NCBI RefSeq assembly: GCF_040655075.1
Contig: NZ_JBFAJC010000013.1
Span: 124,001-188,000, forward strand
Source: Actinoallomurus sp040655075
GTDB taxonomy: Bacteria; Actinomycetota; Actinomycetes; Streptosporangiales; Streptosporangiaceae
Reading direction: 5' to 3'
DNA: 64,000 nucleotides
In this document: positions 16,506 through 25,629 of the stretch, in pieces
Position numbering within the stretch: position 1 is the stretch's first letter
How the letters are laid out: each line of letters starts with the position of its first letter
Program-made: the position numbers and the translations under genes
The notes under the pieces: model-generated
What the model saw: only the letters and a program-made list of their open reading frames with translations
Databases searched by the model: none
What the model was told of the DNA's origin: nothing

Positions 16506-17528
16506 TCAGGCGTTGAGGAAGCCGTTCAGCGCCGTCGTGGGACGCCGGGTGGCCGGGTCCCACGCCCCCGATGCGTAGGAGTTGAACGGGGAGTACACCT
16601 CGGGCTCCCAGTAGAACAGCCCCAGCCCGCCGAAGTTCTTCAGGCCGGTGATGAAGGTCTGCATGTCGGTGCGGGTCCGGTCCGGCCGGTCGTAGCGCCC
16701 GCCGAACTCCACCTGCATCACCGGCTTTCCGTACTTCGACTGGATCGCCGCCATGTTGGACAGGACGCCGGTGATGTTCGAGCCACTGGCATACGAGGAC
16801 AGCGCCGTGATGTCCCATTTGCCGCCGTTGCTCTTGTAGGCATCGAGGAAGCCGTAGACGCTGTCGAGGTTCTGCGGCTGGGCCAGGTGGACGAGGACCG
16901 GAGTGCTCGGGAAGACCTCTTTCACCATGTCGTACGCCGCGTTGAGCAGCCCCGTCATCTGCGTGGGCTTGCTGACGCTGCCGACCGGATGGCAGATGCC
17001 GCCGTTGGTCTCGTTGCCGATCTGCACCCAGCCGGGCGTCACGCCGTTGGCCTTGATGACGTTCATCGAGTGATAGACGTAGTCGTACATGGCCTGCAGC
17101 ATCTGGCTGTAGGACATGCTCGCCCAGGCGGCGGGCGGGTTCTGCACCCCGGCGGAGTTCCACGTGTCGCCGAAGTGGAAATCGATGTCGACCGGCAGGC
17201 CGGCGCTCTTGCACCGTTTGGCCATCGCGGCGGTCTCAGCGATCGAGCAGTGGCCGTTGCTCGGATTGCTCGACGGGTTGACCCAGGTCCGCAGCCTGAT
17301 CGCGTTGATTCCGTAGCCTTTGAGGATGGTGAGCAGGTCGCGCTGGACCCCGCTGCTGTCGTAGAAGGTGTAGCCGGTCGCCTCCATCTGCGGCAGCCAG
17401 CTGACGTCGGCGCCCTTGACGAACGTCGCCGCCGACGCGGGCGTGGCCGGGAGCAGGGACGGCAGTGCCAGCGCGGCCGCGCCGGCTCCGGCCGCCTTGA
17501 GTGCGGTCCTTCTGCTGATGTGGTCCAT
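16506..17528 (-). CDS. Secreted GH53 endo-beta-1,4-galactanase
   Basis: Hydrolyses the galactan side chains of pectin (arabinogalactan I). Length is 340 aa. The N-terminus is a twin-arginine signal, SRRTALKAAGAGAAALALP, ending near TPASAA, so export is probably by Tat. The TIM-barrel domain begins FVKGADVSWLPQMEATG. The acid/base Glu is in WVQIGNETNGG and the probable nucleophile Glu in PVMQVEFGGRY. INAIRLRTWVNP is also typical of GH53. A LacI-type operator lies about 138 bp upstream. Convergent with the pectate lyase. Confidence 0.93.
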   Translation of the reverse strand: MDHISRRTALKAAGAGAAALALPSLLPATPASAATFVKGADVSWLPQMEATGYTFYDSSGVQRDLLTILKGYGINAIRLRTWVNPSSNPSNGHCSIAETAAMAKRCKSAGLPVDIDFHFGDTWNSAGVQNPPAAWASMSYSQMLQAMYDYVYHSMNVIKANGVTPGWVQIGNETNGGICHPVGSVSKPTQMTGLLNAAYDMVKEVFPSTPVLVHLAQPQNLDSVYGFLDAYKSNGGKWDITALSSYASGSNITGVLSNMAAIQSKYGKPVMQVEFGGRYDRPDRTRTDMQTFITGLKNFGGLGLFYWEPEVYSPFNSYASGAWDPATRRPTTALNGFLNA

Positions 17529-17665
17529 GAGGAGCTCCGTCAGGGGGTGTAGATGTTCGGGCGGGCGGGCTCAGCCATGCCGTTGGGTTCGTGGGCGTCT
17601 CATGGGCGTCCTCCTTCGTCGTACGGTCGTACGGCCGTGCGGGCAGCGTGGAGAACAGGGAGCGT

Positions 17666-17679
17666 GGAAAACGCTTTCC
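17666..17679. promoter_or_regulatory. LacI-type operator before galactanase (GGAAAACGCTTTCC)
   Basis: Near-perfect palindrome with central CG, resembling the operator of the pectate lyase gene across the terminator. It lies in a stretch with the repeated sequence GCGTGGA(G/A)AAC. Located about 138 bp upstream of the GH53 start. Confidence 0.6.
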
Positions 17680-17749
17680 CGCGCGGTCGCCGAAGGCTAA
17701 TCCGCCCGATGGGATGGGCCAAGGTGCTTTCATCGCCCTTTCACGGTCG

Positions 17750-18814
17750 CTACCGCAGAACGACGCAGCCCCGCTCTCGCAGTCGCTCGATCCAGCCGGG
17801 CATCCTGTCGAGCTTGGTCCAGCGCAGATCGAGCTTCTCCAGCCGGGGAAGGTCACCGAGGCCGTCGGGCAGCTCCCGCAGCCGGGTCGCCCGGAGGTCC
17901 AGATGCCTGAGTCGCGTCAGCCGTACGACCGCCGCGGGCAACCGGGTCAGCGGATTGTTCCGCAGGTCGAGCAGCCGCAGGTCACTCATGGCTCCGACCG
18001 ACTCGGGCAGTTCGGTGATGCGGTTACCGCACAGGTACAGCTCCCGGAGCCGTACGAGCCGACCCACCGACGCGGGTACCCCGGTCAGCCGGTTGTCCTG
18101 GAGCCGCAGCTCGTGCAGCGCGGCCATCCCGCCGATCGAGCCCGGCAGCGCGGTGAGGCGGTTCCCGGCGAGGTTGAGGTAGCCGAGCCGGTCGAGCCGC
18201 CCCAGCGAGGCGGGCACGGACGTGAGCTCGTTGTCGTGGAGGTAGAGGTAGTCGGTGAGCCCGGTCAGGTCGCCGATGCTCTCCGGGATCCGGCGGAGCC
18301 GGTTGTGCCCGAGGTCGAGCATCCTCAGCGCGGTGAGCCGGCCGATGGCCTCGGGGATCTCGGCGAAGGCGTTCTCCGCCAGGTTGAGCGAGCGCAGCCC
18401 GGTGAGCCGCCACAGCGTTTCGGGAACCGAGGACAGCAGGTTGCCGCCGACGCTCAGGTGCCGCAGCGACGTCACGCCGCCGAGCTCGGGCGGGAACGCG
18501 GCGAGCCGGTTCTTGTAGAGCAGGAGGGTCTCCAGCCGCGGGAGCCGCGCGATCTCCGTCGGAAGGGCCGTCAGGGCGTTGCCGTCCAGGTCGATGTGGC
18601 GCAGCCCGGTGAGTTCGCCGATCGACGACGGGAGCGCGGTCAGGCCCGCTCCGGGCGCCGTGAGCGAGACCGCGACCCCGCCCTCGTAACGGAAGGAGCC
18701 CTCGAGTGGTCCGGCGGTGTCGATCACAGGTACCGACCCTATTACCGCGAGGCCCGTCTCTCGACACGCCTTCGCGGCCGCGAGATTCCTACCTCGAAGA
18801 GGGCCTGCCTCCAT
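17750..18814 (-). CDS. Leucine-rich repeat protein
   Basis: About 354 aa, nearly all of it 23-residue LRRs of the bacterial type LxxLPxxIGxLxxLRxLxLxxN. Around twelve repeats run from residue 57 to the end, which suggests a curved protein-binding scaffold. No signal peptide or membrane segment is seen, so it is probably cytoplasmic. The ATG at 18814 overlaps the end of the upstream gene by 26 nt and has no clear ribosome-binding site; GTG 18728 is an alternative. Partner unknown. The overlap with the preceding uncharacterised gene suggests they work together. Confidence 0.75.
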   Translation of the reverse strand: MEAGPLRGRNLAAAKACRETGLAVIGSVPVIDTAGPLEGSFRYEGGVAVSLTAPGAGLTALPSSIGELTGLRHIDLDGNALTALPTEIARLPRLETLLLYKNRLAAFPPELGGVTSLRHLSVGGNLLSSVPETLWRLTGLRSLNLAENAFAEIPEAIGRLTALRMLDLGHNRLRRIPESIGDLTGLTDYLYLHDNELTSVPASLGRLDRLGYLNLAGNRLTALPGSIGGMAALHELRLQDNRLTGVPASVGRLVRLRELYLCGNRITELPESVGAMSDLRLLDLRNNPLTRLPAAVVRLTRLRHLDLRATRLRELPDGLGDLPRLEKLDLRWTKLDRMPGWIERLRERGCVVLR

Positions 18815-19535
18815 TCAGTCGGGCCAGCACCATCGAGACCATACTGCGCACCGAATCCTCGGAACCGTATCGCAGATACTTGCGAACCTTTCCGAGCATA
18901 TTGACCGCCATTTCGTCGCTGGGAGGGCCGACGGCGACGTGCAGCGGCCCGATCATCGGTTCTCGTCCGAGCACCCAGCGCCCGCCGGCGGCCGACCGCA
19001 GCACCTCGCCCGCGTACGCGCCGCCCAGCACGATCAGGTCACCATCGGCGAACTCCTCGTCGGTGTCGTCCGGCCCGAGCCCCTCCTCTCGCCGGCGCGC
19101 CTCCAGCACCTCGTCGAGCCGGTGCAGGGACTCGACGGTGCCGTCCAGGCCGTGCCGCCCGGCGAAGTCGGCGGCGTTCGCGGCCTGCAGGGCGTCCAGG
19201 TCGGGACTCCCGTCGGGCAGGTTCGGGAACCGGGGCAGGCGGCCGACGGCCGGACGCTCCCTCTCCCCGAGGCCGACCACGGCCCGTACGCCCGCGGCAC
19301 TCAGGAACTCCAGCACACCGGCGGGCGGCTCGTCCGCGCTGTGCACGGTGACCGAGCAGCGCTTCCCGCACGTCTCGGCGTAGTGGAGCATACCGGTCAG
19401 TTTGACGAGCAGCTGCACATGGTAAAGCGCCTCACGCTCCGGCGGCCACCCGTTTCCGGCGACGATATGCAGGCCCTCGGTCCCGTCGTCCTCCGTGGCG
19501 ACGACATCGATGGTCTGCAGGTCGGCCAAGCCCAT
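18789..19535 (-). CDS. Uncharacterised actinobacterial protein (GGxYxGEVLR/EDSV pattern)
   Basis: A 248-aa soluble protein that I cannot assign to a characterised family. The C-terminal part has LIVLGGAYAGEVLRSAAGGRW and, later, GKVRKYLRYGSEDSVRSM. This combination recurs in uncharacterised actinobacterial proteins. The N-terminal part (IDVVATEDDGTEGLHIVAG) looks like a separate small domain. ATG 19535 is chosen because AGAGGAA lies 7 nt upstream. The end overlaps the LRR gene start. No function proposed. Confidence 0.7.
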   Translation of the reverse strand: MGLADLQTIDVVATEDDGTEGLHIVAGNGWPPEREALYHVQLLVKLTGMLHYAETCGKRCSVTVHSADEPPAGVLEFLSAAGVRAVVGLGERERPAVGRLPRFPNLPDGSPDLDALQAANAADFAGRHGLDGTVESLHRLDEVLEARRREEGLGPDDTDEEFADGDLIVLGGAYAGEVLRSAAGGRWVLGREPMIGPLHVAVGPPSDEMAVNMLGKVRKYLRYGSEDSVRSMVSMVLARLNGGRPSSR

Positions 19536-19610
19536 CGGAATTCCTCTTCTGATATGGCCGTTAAGCCGTTCGAACAATGGCGCCAGCGTAGATTTCTGTG
19601 ATTCACAAGG

Positions 19611-20315
19611 TCAATCGATTTGTCGGCGCGGAGATGCCGGCTCGGACGCGGCGGAGATGGTGGCGCGCACGCGGCCGCCCACCTCGATCAGGCCGTCCGG
19701 CCTCGGCCTCGTCTGGATCTGGGAGCCGTGTCCCTGCGTGATCGTCAGGGCGCGGCCGAGGTGGGCGGTCAGCAGCAGTGCGGCCGCGCCGGTCGCTTCG
19801 TCCTCATCGATGCCGTCGTCGCGTCCGGGAAAGGCGCGCGCCCTCACCCGTCCGGCCGCCTCGTCCTGCCACGCCCACGCGTAGATCCACTCCCCCGGCG
19901 GCGGCACGGACAGCGCGTCCACCTCGGCCGCCGAACCGTACTGCCGGAGCGTGCGCTGCGGCGCCCACTCCGCCCGCGCCTCGATCCAGGCCCACTCACC
20001 GTCACGGCGAGCCCGGACCCGCCCGGCCAGGGTGATCAGCGCGGGCAGGCCGAGCAGCCACGCCGTCCCGACACACGGATGCCCCGCGAACGGCAGCCGC
20101 AGCGTCGGCGTGAAGATGTCGATGACCCCGCGCTCGGCGTCGTCGACGAACACCGTTTCGCTGAACCCCAGCTTTCGCGCGAACGCCTGGCGCTCGGCCT
20201 CCGTGGGGACGGCGGCGCCGTCGCGGACGACCCCGAGCTCGTTGCCGTGCCGGCCGTCGGGCCCGCAGAACACGCGCAGTACGTCGTACTCGATCACCCG
20301 CGCAGTGAACCACAC
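19611..20315 (-). CDS. PhzF-family epimerase/isomerase-like protein
   Basis: A 234-aa protein of the diaminopimelate-epimerase-like PhzF family. DVLRVFCGPDGRHGNELGVV matches the N-terminal motif, SETVFVDD contains the catalytic Glu position, and LPFAGHPCVGTAWLL is the family's most conserved segment. It is shorter than typical members (260-290 aa). The start is uncertain: the GTG at 20315 sits directly on the GGGAGG, and the GTG at 20297 begins closer to family alignments. Substrate unknown; no phenazine genes are nearby. Confidence 0.83.
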   Translation of the reverse strand: MWFTARVIEYDVLRVFCGPDGRHGNELGVVRDGAAVPTEAERQAFARKLGFSETVFVDDAERGVIDIFTPTLRLPFAGHPCVGTAWLLGLPALITLAGRVRARRDGEWAWIEARAEWAPQRTLRQYGSAAEVDALSVPPPGEWIYAWAWQDEAAGRVRARAFPGRDDGIDEDEATGAAALLLTAHLGRALTITQGHGSQIQTRPRPDGLIEVGGRVRATISAASEPASPRRQID

Positions 20316-20400
20316 CTCCCTTAGGAGAACGCGTCGACGCCGGTGAGCTCGCTGGAGGCCGCATCGGCCGTGGCGAGCACTCCCGGCGTGGCCGCAGAGT

Positions 20401-21438
20401 TCAGCCGCGCCCGGGAGATCCGAGATCTGTGGCAGGCTCGCGATCCGGAGAGCCGGGCTTGAGGCGGCGGAATTCCGTCGCGATGACCCAGGCCACGAGA
20501 AGGTCGATGGCCAGGCCGGACAGCGCCGCGAACTGGTTGATCGTGAACTTGAAGAACTGCCCGGCGAGGATGTCGAGCAGCACCGCGGCGTTGAACACCC
20601 GGAACGCCGCCATGCGGTCGCGGCGCAGCCGCCCCATGCCGTAAACGCCCAGAACCGTCGACACGACCGCGCAGCAGACGACGGCCGCGACCGCGCCCGT
20701 CTCCCGTTCTCCCGCGTGCGTGGTGATGACCTCGTCAGCGATCACTCCGGCAAGAGTCAGCGTCCCCCGGGCGACGAGATAGCAGACGGCGACGCGGAGA
20801 ACGACGCGGTGTGCGACGAGCCGACCGGCGACGGTGCGGGCGCGGGCCGCCGCCGTGCGTACCGGGCGCGGGGCGGCGGGCCGCCGGTCGGGCGCCGCCG
20901 TTAGCAGGTGCAGCAGCGCGACCTGAGCCTCGCCGTCCACCTCCTCGATCAGGCGGACCGCCGCGCGGCGCTCCTGCGGCGTCAGGCCCGACGTGATCCC
21001 GGCCAGCGCGACAGAGGCGGCGTTGACCGTACGCTCGCGTGGGCTGAGCAGTGTCCGTCCGCCGGTCCACTGGCTGAGGAGGACGAGCGCGGCGAAGGTG
21101 AGGTAGATGAGCCCCGCGGCGGGCCGGTAGAAGTAGCCGGTCTTGTTGACCAGCTTGCCGATCTCGTCGATGAACAGGCCGAAGCCCACGCCGCCCACCA
21201 TCGTGGCCCACATCCGCGCCGGCCGGCCGAGGAAGGCGACGGCGATGACCACGCCCGCCGCCATCAGCAGACCACCCCACAGGGCGTGGGCGATGTGCAG
21301 GTTCCCGCTGCCGACCTTGGGATAGCCGGCCTGCGCCAGGCACGCCCGGGTGACGAGCACGGTGGCGATCCCGGAGAGGACGAACCCCCGCAGATACGAC
21401 GCCGCGTTCGCCGCTCGGACGAGTCCGAATCGGTGCAT
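20401..21438 (-). CDS. Uncharacterised multi-pass membrane protein
   Basis: A 345-aa integral membrane protein with three or four hydrophobic segments in the N-terminal half and three in the C-terminal half. They are separated by a charged, proline/arginine-rich cytoplasmic stretch (DRRPAAPRPVRTAAARART). The segment GGVGFGLFIDEIGKLVNKTGY is a conserved-looking signature of this uncharacterised group. ATG 21438 is chosen because GGAG lies 5 nt upstream; a GTG two codons earlier is weaker. No function can be assigned. Confidence 0.7.
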   Translation of the reverse strand: MHRFGLVRAANAASYLRGFVLSGIATVLVTRACLAQAGYPKVGSGNLHIAHALWGGLLMAAGVVIAVAFLGRPARMWATMVGGVGFGLFIDEIGKLVNKTGYFYRPAAGLIYLTFAALVLLSQWTGGRTLLSPRERTVNAASVALAGITSGLTPQERRAAVRLIEEVDGEAQVALLHLLTAAPDRRPAAPRPVRTAAARARTVAGRLVAHRVVLRVAVCYLVARGTLTLAGVIADEVITTHAGERETGAVAAVVCCAVVSTVLGVYGMGRLRRDRMAAFRVFNAAVLLDILAGQFFKFTINQFAALSGLAIDLLVAWVIATEFRRLKPGSPDREPATDLGSPGRG

Positions 21439-21663
21439 CGACACTCCGGCCTGTTCCGTCCCCGCATCACCCGGTCACCTGATCGGCGGCGTGGACGCGG
21501 CCGTGACGGCCCCCGATCTCTCTTCGGCGGCCCACGCTACGACCGCACCGGCACCCCGGACACTGCCGCCAGCCCCCGAACTGCCGGTCCGGACAGCCCC
21601 AGGTCCGGCGACCAACAGAATGAGCGTTTGACGCGGCGCCCCCACGCCCACGACGACGACCGT

Positions 21664-21716
21664 GGCAGGTCTCCCTTCCTCTCTGCCCGAGCGGAGGAGA
21701 GGAAGGGAGACCTGCC
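21664..21716. terminator. Long hairpin terminator downstream of the GH36-like gene
   Basis: Arms 21664-21683 and 21697-21716 are perfect 20-bp reverse complements with a 13-nt loop, beginning 7 nt after the GH36-like stop. It separates that gene from the membrane-protein gene on the same strand. Confidence 0.85.
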
Positions 21717-21722
21717 GTGGCG

Positions 21723-24275
21723 TCACCGCCGGGTCAAGGTCACGGAGACGGTGGATCCATGGCCAGGACTGACGCGCACCGAGAAGAGGTGTGAGGCGCT
21801 GTCGTAACCGACCTGACCGACGCTGCCGCCGGAGGCGGTCGCCGACACCGGGCTCGGGGAGTACCCGTGCAGCGTCACCGGGCCGTCTCCCGCGGCGAAC
21901 GCGACCGTGGCGTGGATCGTGCCGTTGTCGGACAGCGACCGGATCCGCTGCTTGCCCAGGGACACGAACTTGCCCGCGTCGCCGAGGAAGGCGATGCCCG
22001 ACCTGCCCACCGGGACCACCTGGAGGTAGGACCCGTCACGGGTCACCTGGGCGGTGTAGGGTGCGTTGCCGTCGACCAGCGCACCGTTGCCGGCGAAGTA
22101 GTCGTACACGTACGCCTTTCCGGTGACACCGAGGTCGGCGGGCCGGAATGAGGCGTCGTCTGTCGTCGGGAGGCCGACCGTACCGGCGCTGACGCCGAGG
22201 TTGTCGATGTTCGGGCCGTTGGCTCCCGTCGTGGTGGCCCGTACGGTGTGCCGGCCGGCGGAGAGTTCGACCACGACCGGCTGTACCGCCCAGGTGTCCC
22301 AGCTGCCGGTCGGCGCGAACGCCTGCGTGGAGGCCGCGCCGCCGTCCGCCGAGACCGCGAGCGGCCGGTCGGCGCCGCCGCCGTTGGCGTACCGGAACAT
22401 CAGCGTGTACGTGCCGCTGGACGGCGCGTTGACGGTCCACTCCACGTAGTCGCCGGAGTCGTGCTGGTAGTCGGCGAACCCGCCGCCGGTGTAGCCGGAG
22501 TGGTCGGTGCCCACCACGGGCCCGGACAGGGTGGCGTCCTCGGCCTCGTAGGTCGTATCCGGCTTCGGCGCCGGGATGGTGCGGGCGTAGGCGTAGACGT
22601 AGCCGGCGGACAGCGAGCCGTGCCGGCTGCCGGTCGTCGCCACCATCGGGCCGGACGATCCGGAGGCGTCGCGGACGTAGGTGGCGTCATCGGGGACGAT
22701 CGGGGTGTCCGGCTTCACGATCGTGCCGTCCGCTTCCGCCACCTTGTTCAGGTTGGCGACGCTCTCCTTGCCGATCGCGTCGCCGACACCGACCGGGCCG
22801 GCGGACAGGTTGGACAGCAGGAGGTTCCGGGTCTCCGTGCTCATCATCACGTCGGTGAAGGGCCACACGCCGAGGGCGCCGGCCAGGCGTGACGTGTAGA
22901 GGAACTCATCCCACTTGGACCGCTCGAACCGGTCGCCCGAGACCCGGGCGTTCGTCACGTTGCCGTACAGCGTGCTCTGCAGGTAGTCCTGCGCCAGTGC
23001 CATGCAGTACTGGATGTCGAGGCCGTTGGCCGCCGCGGCCTTGGCCATGTTGCCGAGGAACGCGGCGCGGTCGGTGAGGTTGAAGTCGGGCTGCGCGCCC
23101 GCGCACAGCCAGTCCTGCTCGTAGGTGTCGACCCCGGAGGACTTGAGGTAGCTCATCCGGTCGTTCCAGTACGCCGGGTCGGTGATCACGTTCCCGGACA
23201 TCTTGTACTGGCTCCGGTACGGGCTGGACGGGTCGATCCACCGGGCGTGGGTGATCAGGGGTACGTCGACGCTCTTCTGGAACGAGGCGAGGCCGTTCGG
23301 GAACAGGGTGCGATCCGCCTCATAGCGGTACTGGCCGTCGGGTTTGTCGTTCCAGACGGCGTTCGGGCCCTTCGGATACCACCAACTGTCCAGTTGCAGG
23401 TTCCCCATCGGCAGGCCCTTGCTCTTCCAGTCGTTCTGGACCGCCCGCAGCGTGCCCTCGTAACCGAGGTTGGAGTCGTACTTGTAGTAATAGGAGGCAC
23501 CGTTGTCGGTCCAGTAGCCGAGCTTGGCGAGGGTGTTCGTGGAGCTCTGCGCGGGGCGGTGCTTGCCGGACAGGCCGGTCAAAGCGTTGCCCCAGGTGTT
23601 GTACACGCCGTTGATGCTGGTGCCGTACACCAGGATGCTCTTCTGGGTGAACCCGGCCGGCAGGCCACCGACGCCTGCGGAGACGGTACTGGTCAGCGCG
23701 CCGTTCACGAACTTCACGACGCCGGTTGTGAAGTTCGAGGCGGGAGAGAGCATGTAGCCGCTGTGGGAGGCGTCGAACGCCAGGTACGGGCTGAAGCCCG
23801 GATCGCCCGGGGCGTCGAGCCGGCGTCCCGCGAAGCAGCCGTTGAAGCTCTCGTTGTGCGGCAGCGAGGGCCGGGACGACAGCGCGGGGAACGGATCGGC
23901 GTTGGCCGCCGCCTGCCGGTACGTGGTGCTGAAGAGCACCACCGGTCTGTTGTCGTAGGTCCGGATGCCGCTGCTCCGCGCCGCCCCGCCGGCCGTGTAG
24001 TCGAAGTCGGTCTCGTGGTAGACGCCGACACGATCCCGGCCGGTGACGGTTTTGATGTTGCTCGCGGAGGCGCCGACCGAACCACCGAAGTGGTAGCGCG
24101 GTGCACTGGTGTCGATGGTGTAACCGCCGTCGGCGCGCACCGTCACCGTGGCGCCCGCCGTGGGCGTGGCGGCGTCGGCCGGTTCTGGGGCGAGCGCCAG
24201 GCTCACCGGGAGGGTGACCGCGAGCGCGCAGGCGACTGCGCTGCGCCGAAGGGATCTTCGTACTGGCTTGCTCAT
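21723..24275 (-). CDS. Secreted GH36/raffinose-synthase-like enzyme with CBM35/6 domain
   Basis: An 850-aa exported protein with an N-terminal signal peptide (LRRSAVACALAVTLPVSLA). The central TIM-barrel resembles clan GH-D and raffinose-synthase-like enzymes: MGNLQLDSWWYPKG (about 292-305) aligns with the usual IDDGWQ site, and GVDTYEQDWLC (about 381-391) with the nucleophile Asp segment. PLITHARWIDP and SRLAGALGVWPFTDVM also fit. A CBM35/CBM6 domain (YEAEDATLSG to DNLGV, about 575-693) and a beta-sandwich follow. An alpha-galactosidase-like exo-activity is a guess. Divergent from a ROK regulator. Confidence 0.72.
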   Translation of the reverse strand: MSKPVRRSLRRSAVACALAVTLPVSLALAPEPADAATPTAGATVTVRADGGYTIDTSAPRYHFGGSVGASASNIKTVTGRDRVGVYHETDFDYTAGGAARSSGIRTYDNRPVVLFSTTYRQAAANADPFPALSSRPSLPHNESFNGCFAGRRLDAPGDPGFSPYLAFDASHSGYMLSPASNFTTGVVKFVNGALTSTVSAGVGGLPAGFTQKSILVYGTSINGVYNTWGNALTGLSGKHRPAQSSTNTLAKLGYWTDNGASYYYKYDSNLGYEGTLRAVQNDWKSKGLPMGNLQLDSWWYPKGPNAVWNDKPDGQYRYEADRTLFPNGLASFQKSVDVPLITHARWIDPSSPYRSQYKMSGNVITDPAYWNDRMSYLKSSGVDTYEQDWLCAGAQPDFNLTDRAAFLGNMAKAAAANGLDIQYCMALAQDYLQSTLYGNVTNARVSGDRFERSKWDEFLYTSRLAGALGVWPFTDVMMSTETRNLLLSNLSAGPVGVGDAIGKESVANLNKVAEADGTIVKPDTPIVPDDATYVRDASGSSGPMVATTGSRHGSLSAGYVYAYARTIPAPKPDTTYEAEDATLSGPVVGTDHSGYTGGGFADYQHDSGDYVEWTVNAPSSGTYTLMFRYANGGGADRPLAVSADGGAASTQAFAPTGSWDTWAVQPVVVELSAGRHTVRATTTGANGPNIDNLGVSAGTVGLPTTDDASFRPADLGVTGKAYVYDYFAGNGALVDGNAPYTAQVTRDGSYLQVVPVGRSGIAFLGDAGKFVSLGKQRIRSLSDNGTIHATVAFAAGDGPVTLHGYSPSPVSATASGGSVGQVGYDSASHLFSVRVSPGHGSTVSVTLTRR

Positions 24276-24339
24276 GGGCTCTCCAGGGGTCGGGGTTCTG
24301 CATCCCCTCGGCTGCGCGCATATGGGGTTTTTGTGAAGT

Positions 24340-24354
24340 TAAAACGCGATTTAT
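24340..24354. promoter_or_regulatory. A/T-rich imperfect palindrome in the GH36-like/ROK intergenic region
   Basis: TTAAAA-CGCG-ATTTA lies between the divergent enzyme and ROK regulator genes, about 70 bp upstream of the enzyme start. ROK repressors often bind such A/T-flanked palindromes. Tentative. Confidence 0.4.
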
Positions 24355-24444
24355 GCCGTGTCAACAGACTGATAGGCGCCGCATTTGGCCTTATTATGCT
24401 GAGTACGTGACAAAATTGGTGAACCCGCATGGGTGGGGGGCGCC

Positions 24445-25629
24445 ATGAGCGCAGCCAGGCCTCGATCGCACCGCGCCTACAACCTCGACCGCGTGGTCGC
24501 GGCGGTACGTGAGCGCGGATCGGTCACCCGGGCGGATCTTGAGCGGATGACCGAGCTGTCGCGCGCGACCGTGGCCGTGCTGGTCGCGCGGCTGATCGAC
24601 GACGGCGTCCTGCGCGAGTTGCCCGCAGCCGAGAAAGCGGGGACGGGTCCGGGCCGGCCGCCCGCCCGGCTGGCGCTGACCGAGTCGGCTGGCCTCGTCG
24701 CCGGCATGGCCTTCGGGCACGGCGACCTCCGGATCGCGGTGGCGACATTGTCAGGCGACGTCGCTGCCGAGCGCTACGTACGGCTCGCGGTGGACAACTC
24801 CGTGGGCGCGGCCCTCGACACCGCTGCCAGTGAATTGGGCGGAATATTGCGCGAAATCGGCCATCCGAGAGAGGACATAAACAACGTCGTCCTCGGCCTG
24901 CCCGCCCCGCTCGACCGGCGCACCGGCCGTGTGCTGGTCAACAACATCCTGCCCGGATGGGTCGACCTGGATCCCGCAGCCGGCCTCGAAGAGCGGGTCC
25001 GTCGGCCGGTGTTCATGGAGAACGCCGTCAACCTCGGCGCCGTCGGCGAGCTGACCTACGGAGCGGGCGCCGGCGTACGCGACCTGGTGTTCGTCAAGGT
25101 CTCGACCGGCGTCGGTGCCGGGCTGATCTTCGATGGACGCCTGTACCGGGGCGTCAGCGGCTACGCGGGCGAACTGGGCCACGTGCAGGTCGAAGCGAAC
25201 GGTCTGCTGTGCCGGTGCGGCAGCCGCGGCTGCCTGGAGACGCTGGTCTCGACGCCGAACATCATCGCCGCCCTCCAGCCGATGCACGCGGACCCGCTCA
25301 CCATCGCCGACGTGATCCGGCTGCTGGAGGCGGGAGACTCGGGAGCCGTCCGTGTCGTCGGCGACGCAGGACGGACCATCGGCCGGACGCTGGCCGACAT
25401 GTGCAACGTGCTCAACCCCGAGGTGATCATCGTTGGCGGCGAACTCGGCCTGCCGAACGGCGTGCTCGCCGACGGCATCCGCGAGATGATCACGCGCTAC
25501 GCCCAGCCGGGGGTGGCCCGGGCGGTGACCGTGACAACCGGGACCCTGGACAACCACGCCGAACTCCTCGGCGCGATCGCTCTCGCCGTCCGCCGCACCG
25601 GCAGCTCGACCGCACCAGCGCTGGGATGA
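24445..25629 (+). CDS. ROK-family transcriptional regulator
   Basis: A 394-aa sugar-responsive repressor. It has an N-terminal winged HTH (GSVTRADLERMTELSRATVAVLVARL) and a C-terminal ROK kinase-like domain with the glycine-rich loop KVSTGVGAGLIFDG, the ExGH signature GELGHVQVE and the zinc motif CRCGSRGCLE. ATG 24445 is chosen with GGGGGG upstream; a GTG four codons earlier is in frame. It is divergent from the secreted GH36-like gene, so it probably senses a sugar released by that enzyme and controls it. Confidence 0.9.
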   Translation: MSAARPRSHRAYNLDRVVAAVRERGSVTRADLERMTELSRATVAVLVARLIDDGVLRELPAAEKAGTGPGRPPARLALTESAGLVAGMAFGHGDLRIAVATLSGDVAAERYVRLAVDNSVGAALDTAASELGGILREIGHPREDINNVVLGLPAPLDRRTGRVLVNNILPGWVDLDPAAGLEERVRRPVFMENAVNLGAVGELTYGAGAGVRDLVFVKVSTGVGAGLIFDGRLYRGVSGYAGELGHVQVEANGLLCRCGSRGCLETLVSTPNIIAALQPMHADPLTIADVIRLLEAGDSGAVRVVGDAGRTIGRTLADMCNVLNPEVIIVGGELGLPNGVLADGIREMITRYAQPGVARAVTVTTGTLDNHAELLGAIALAVRRTGSSTAPALG

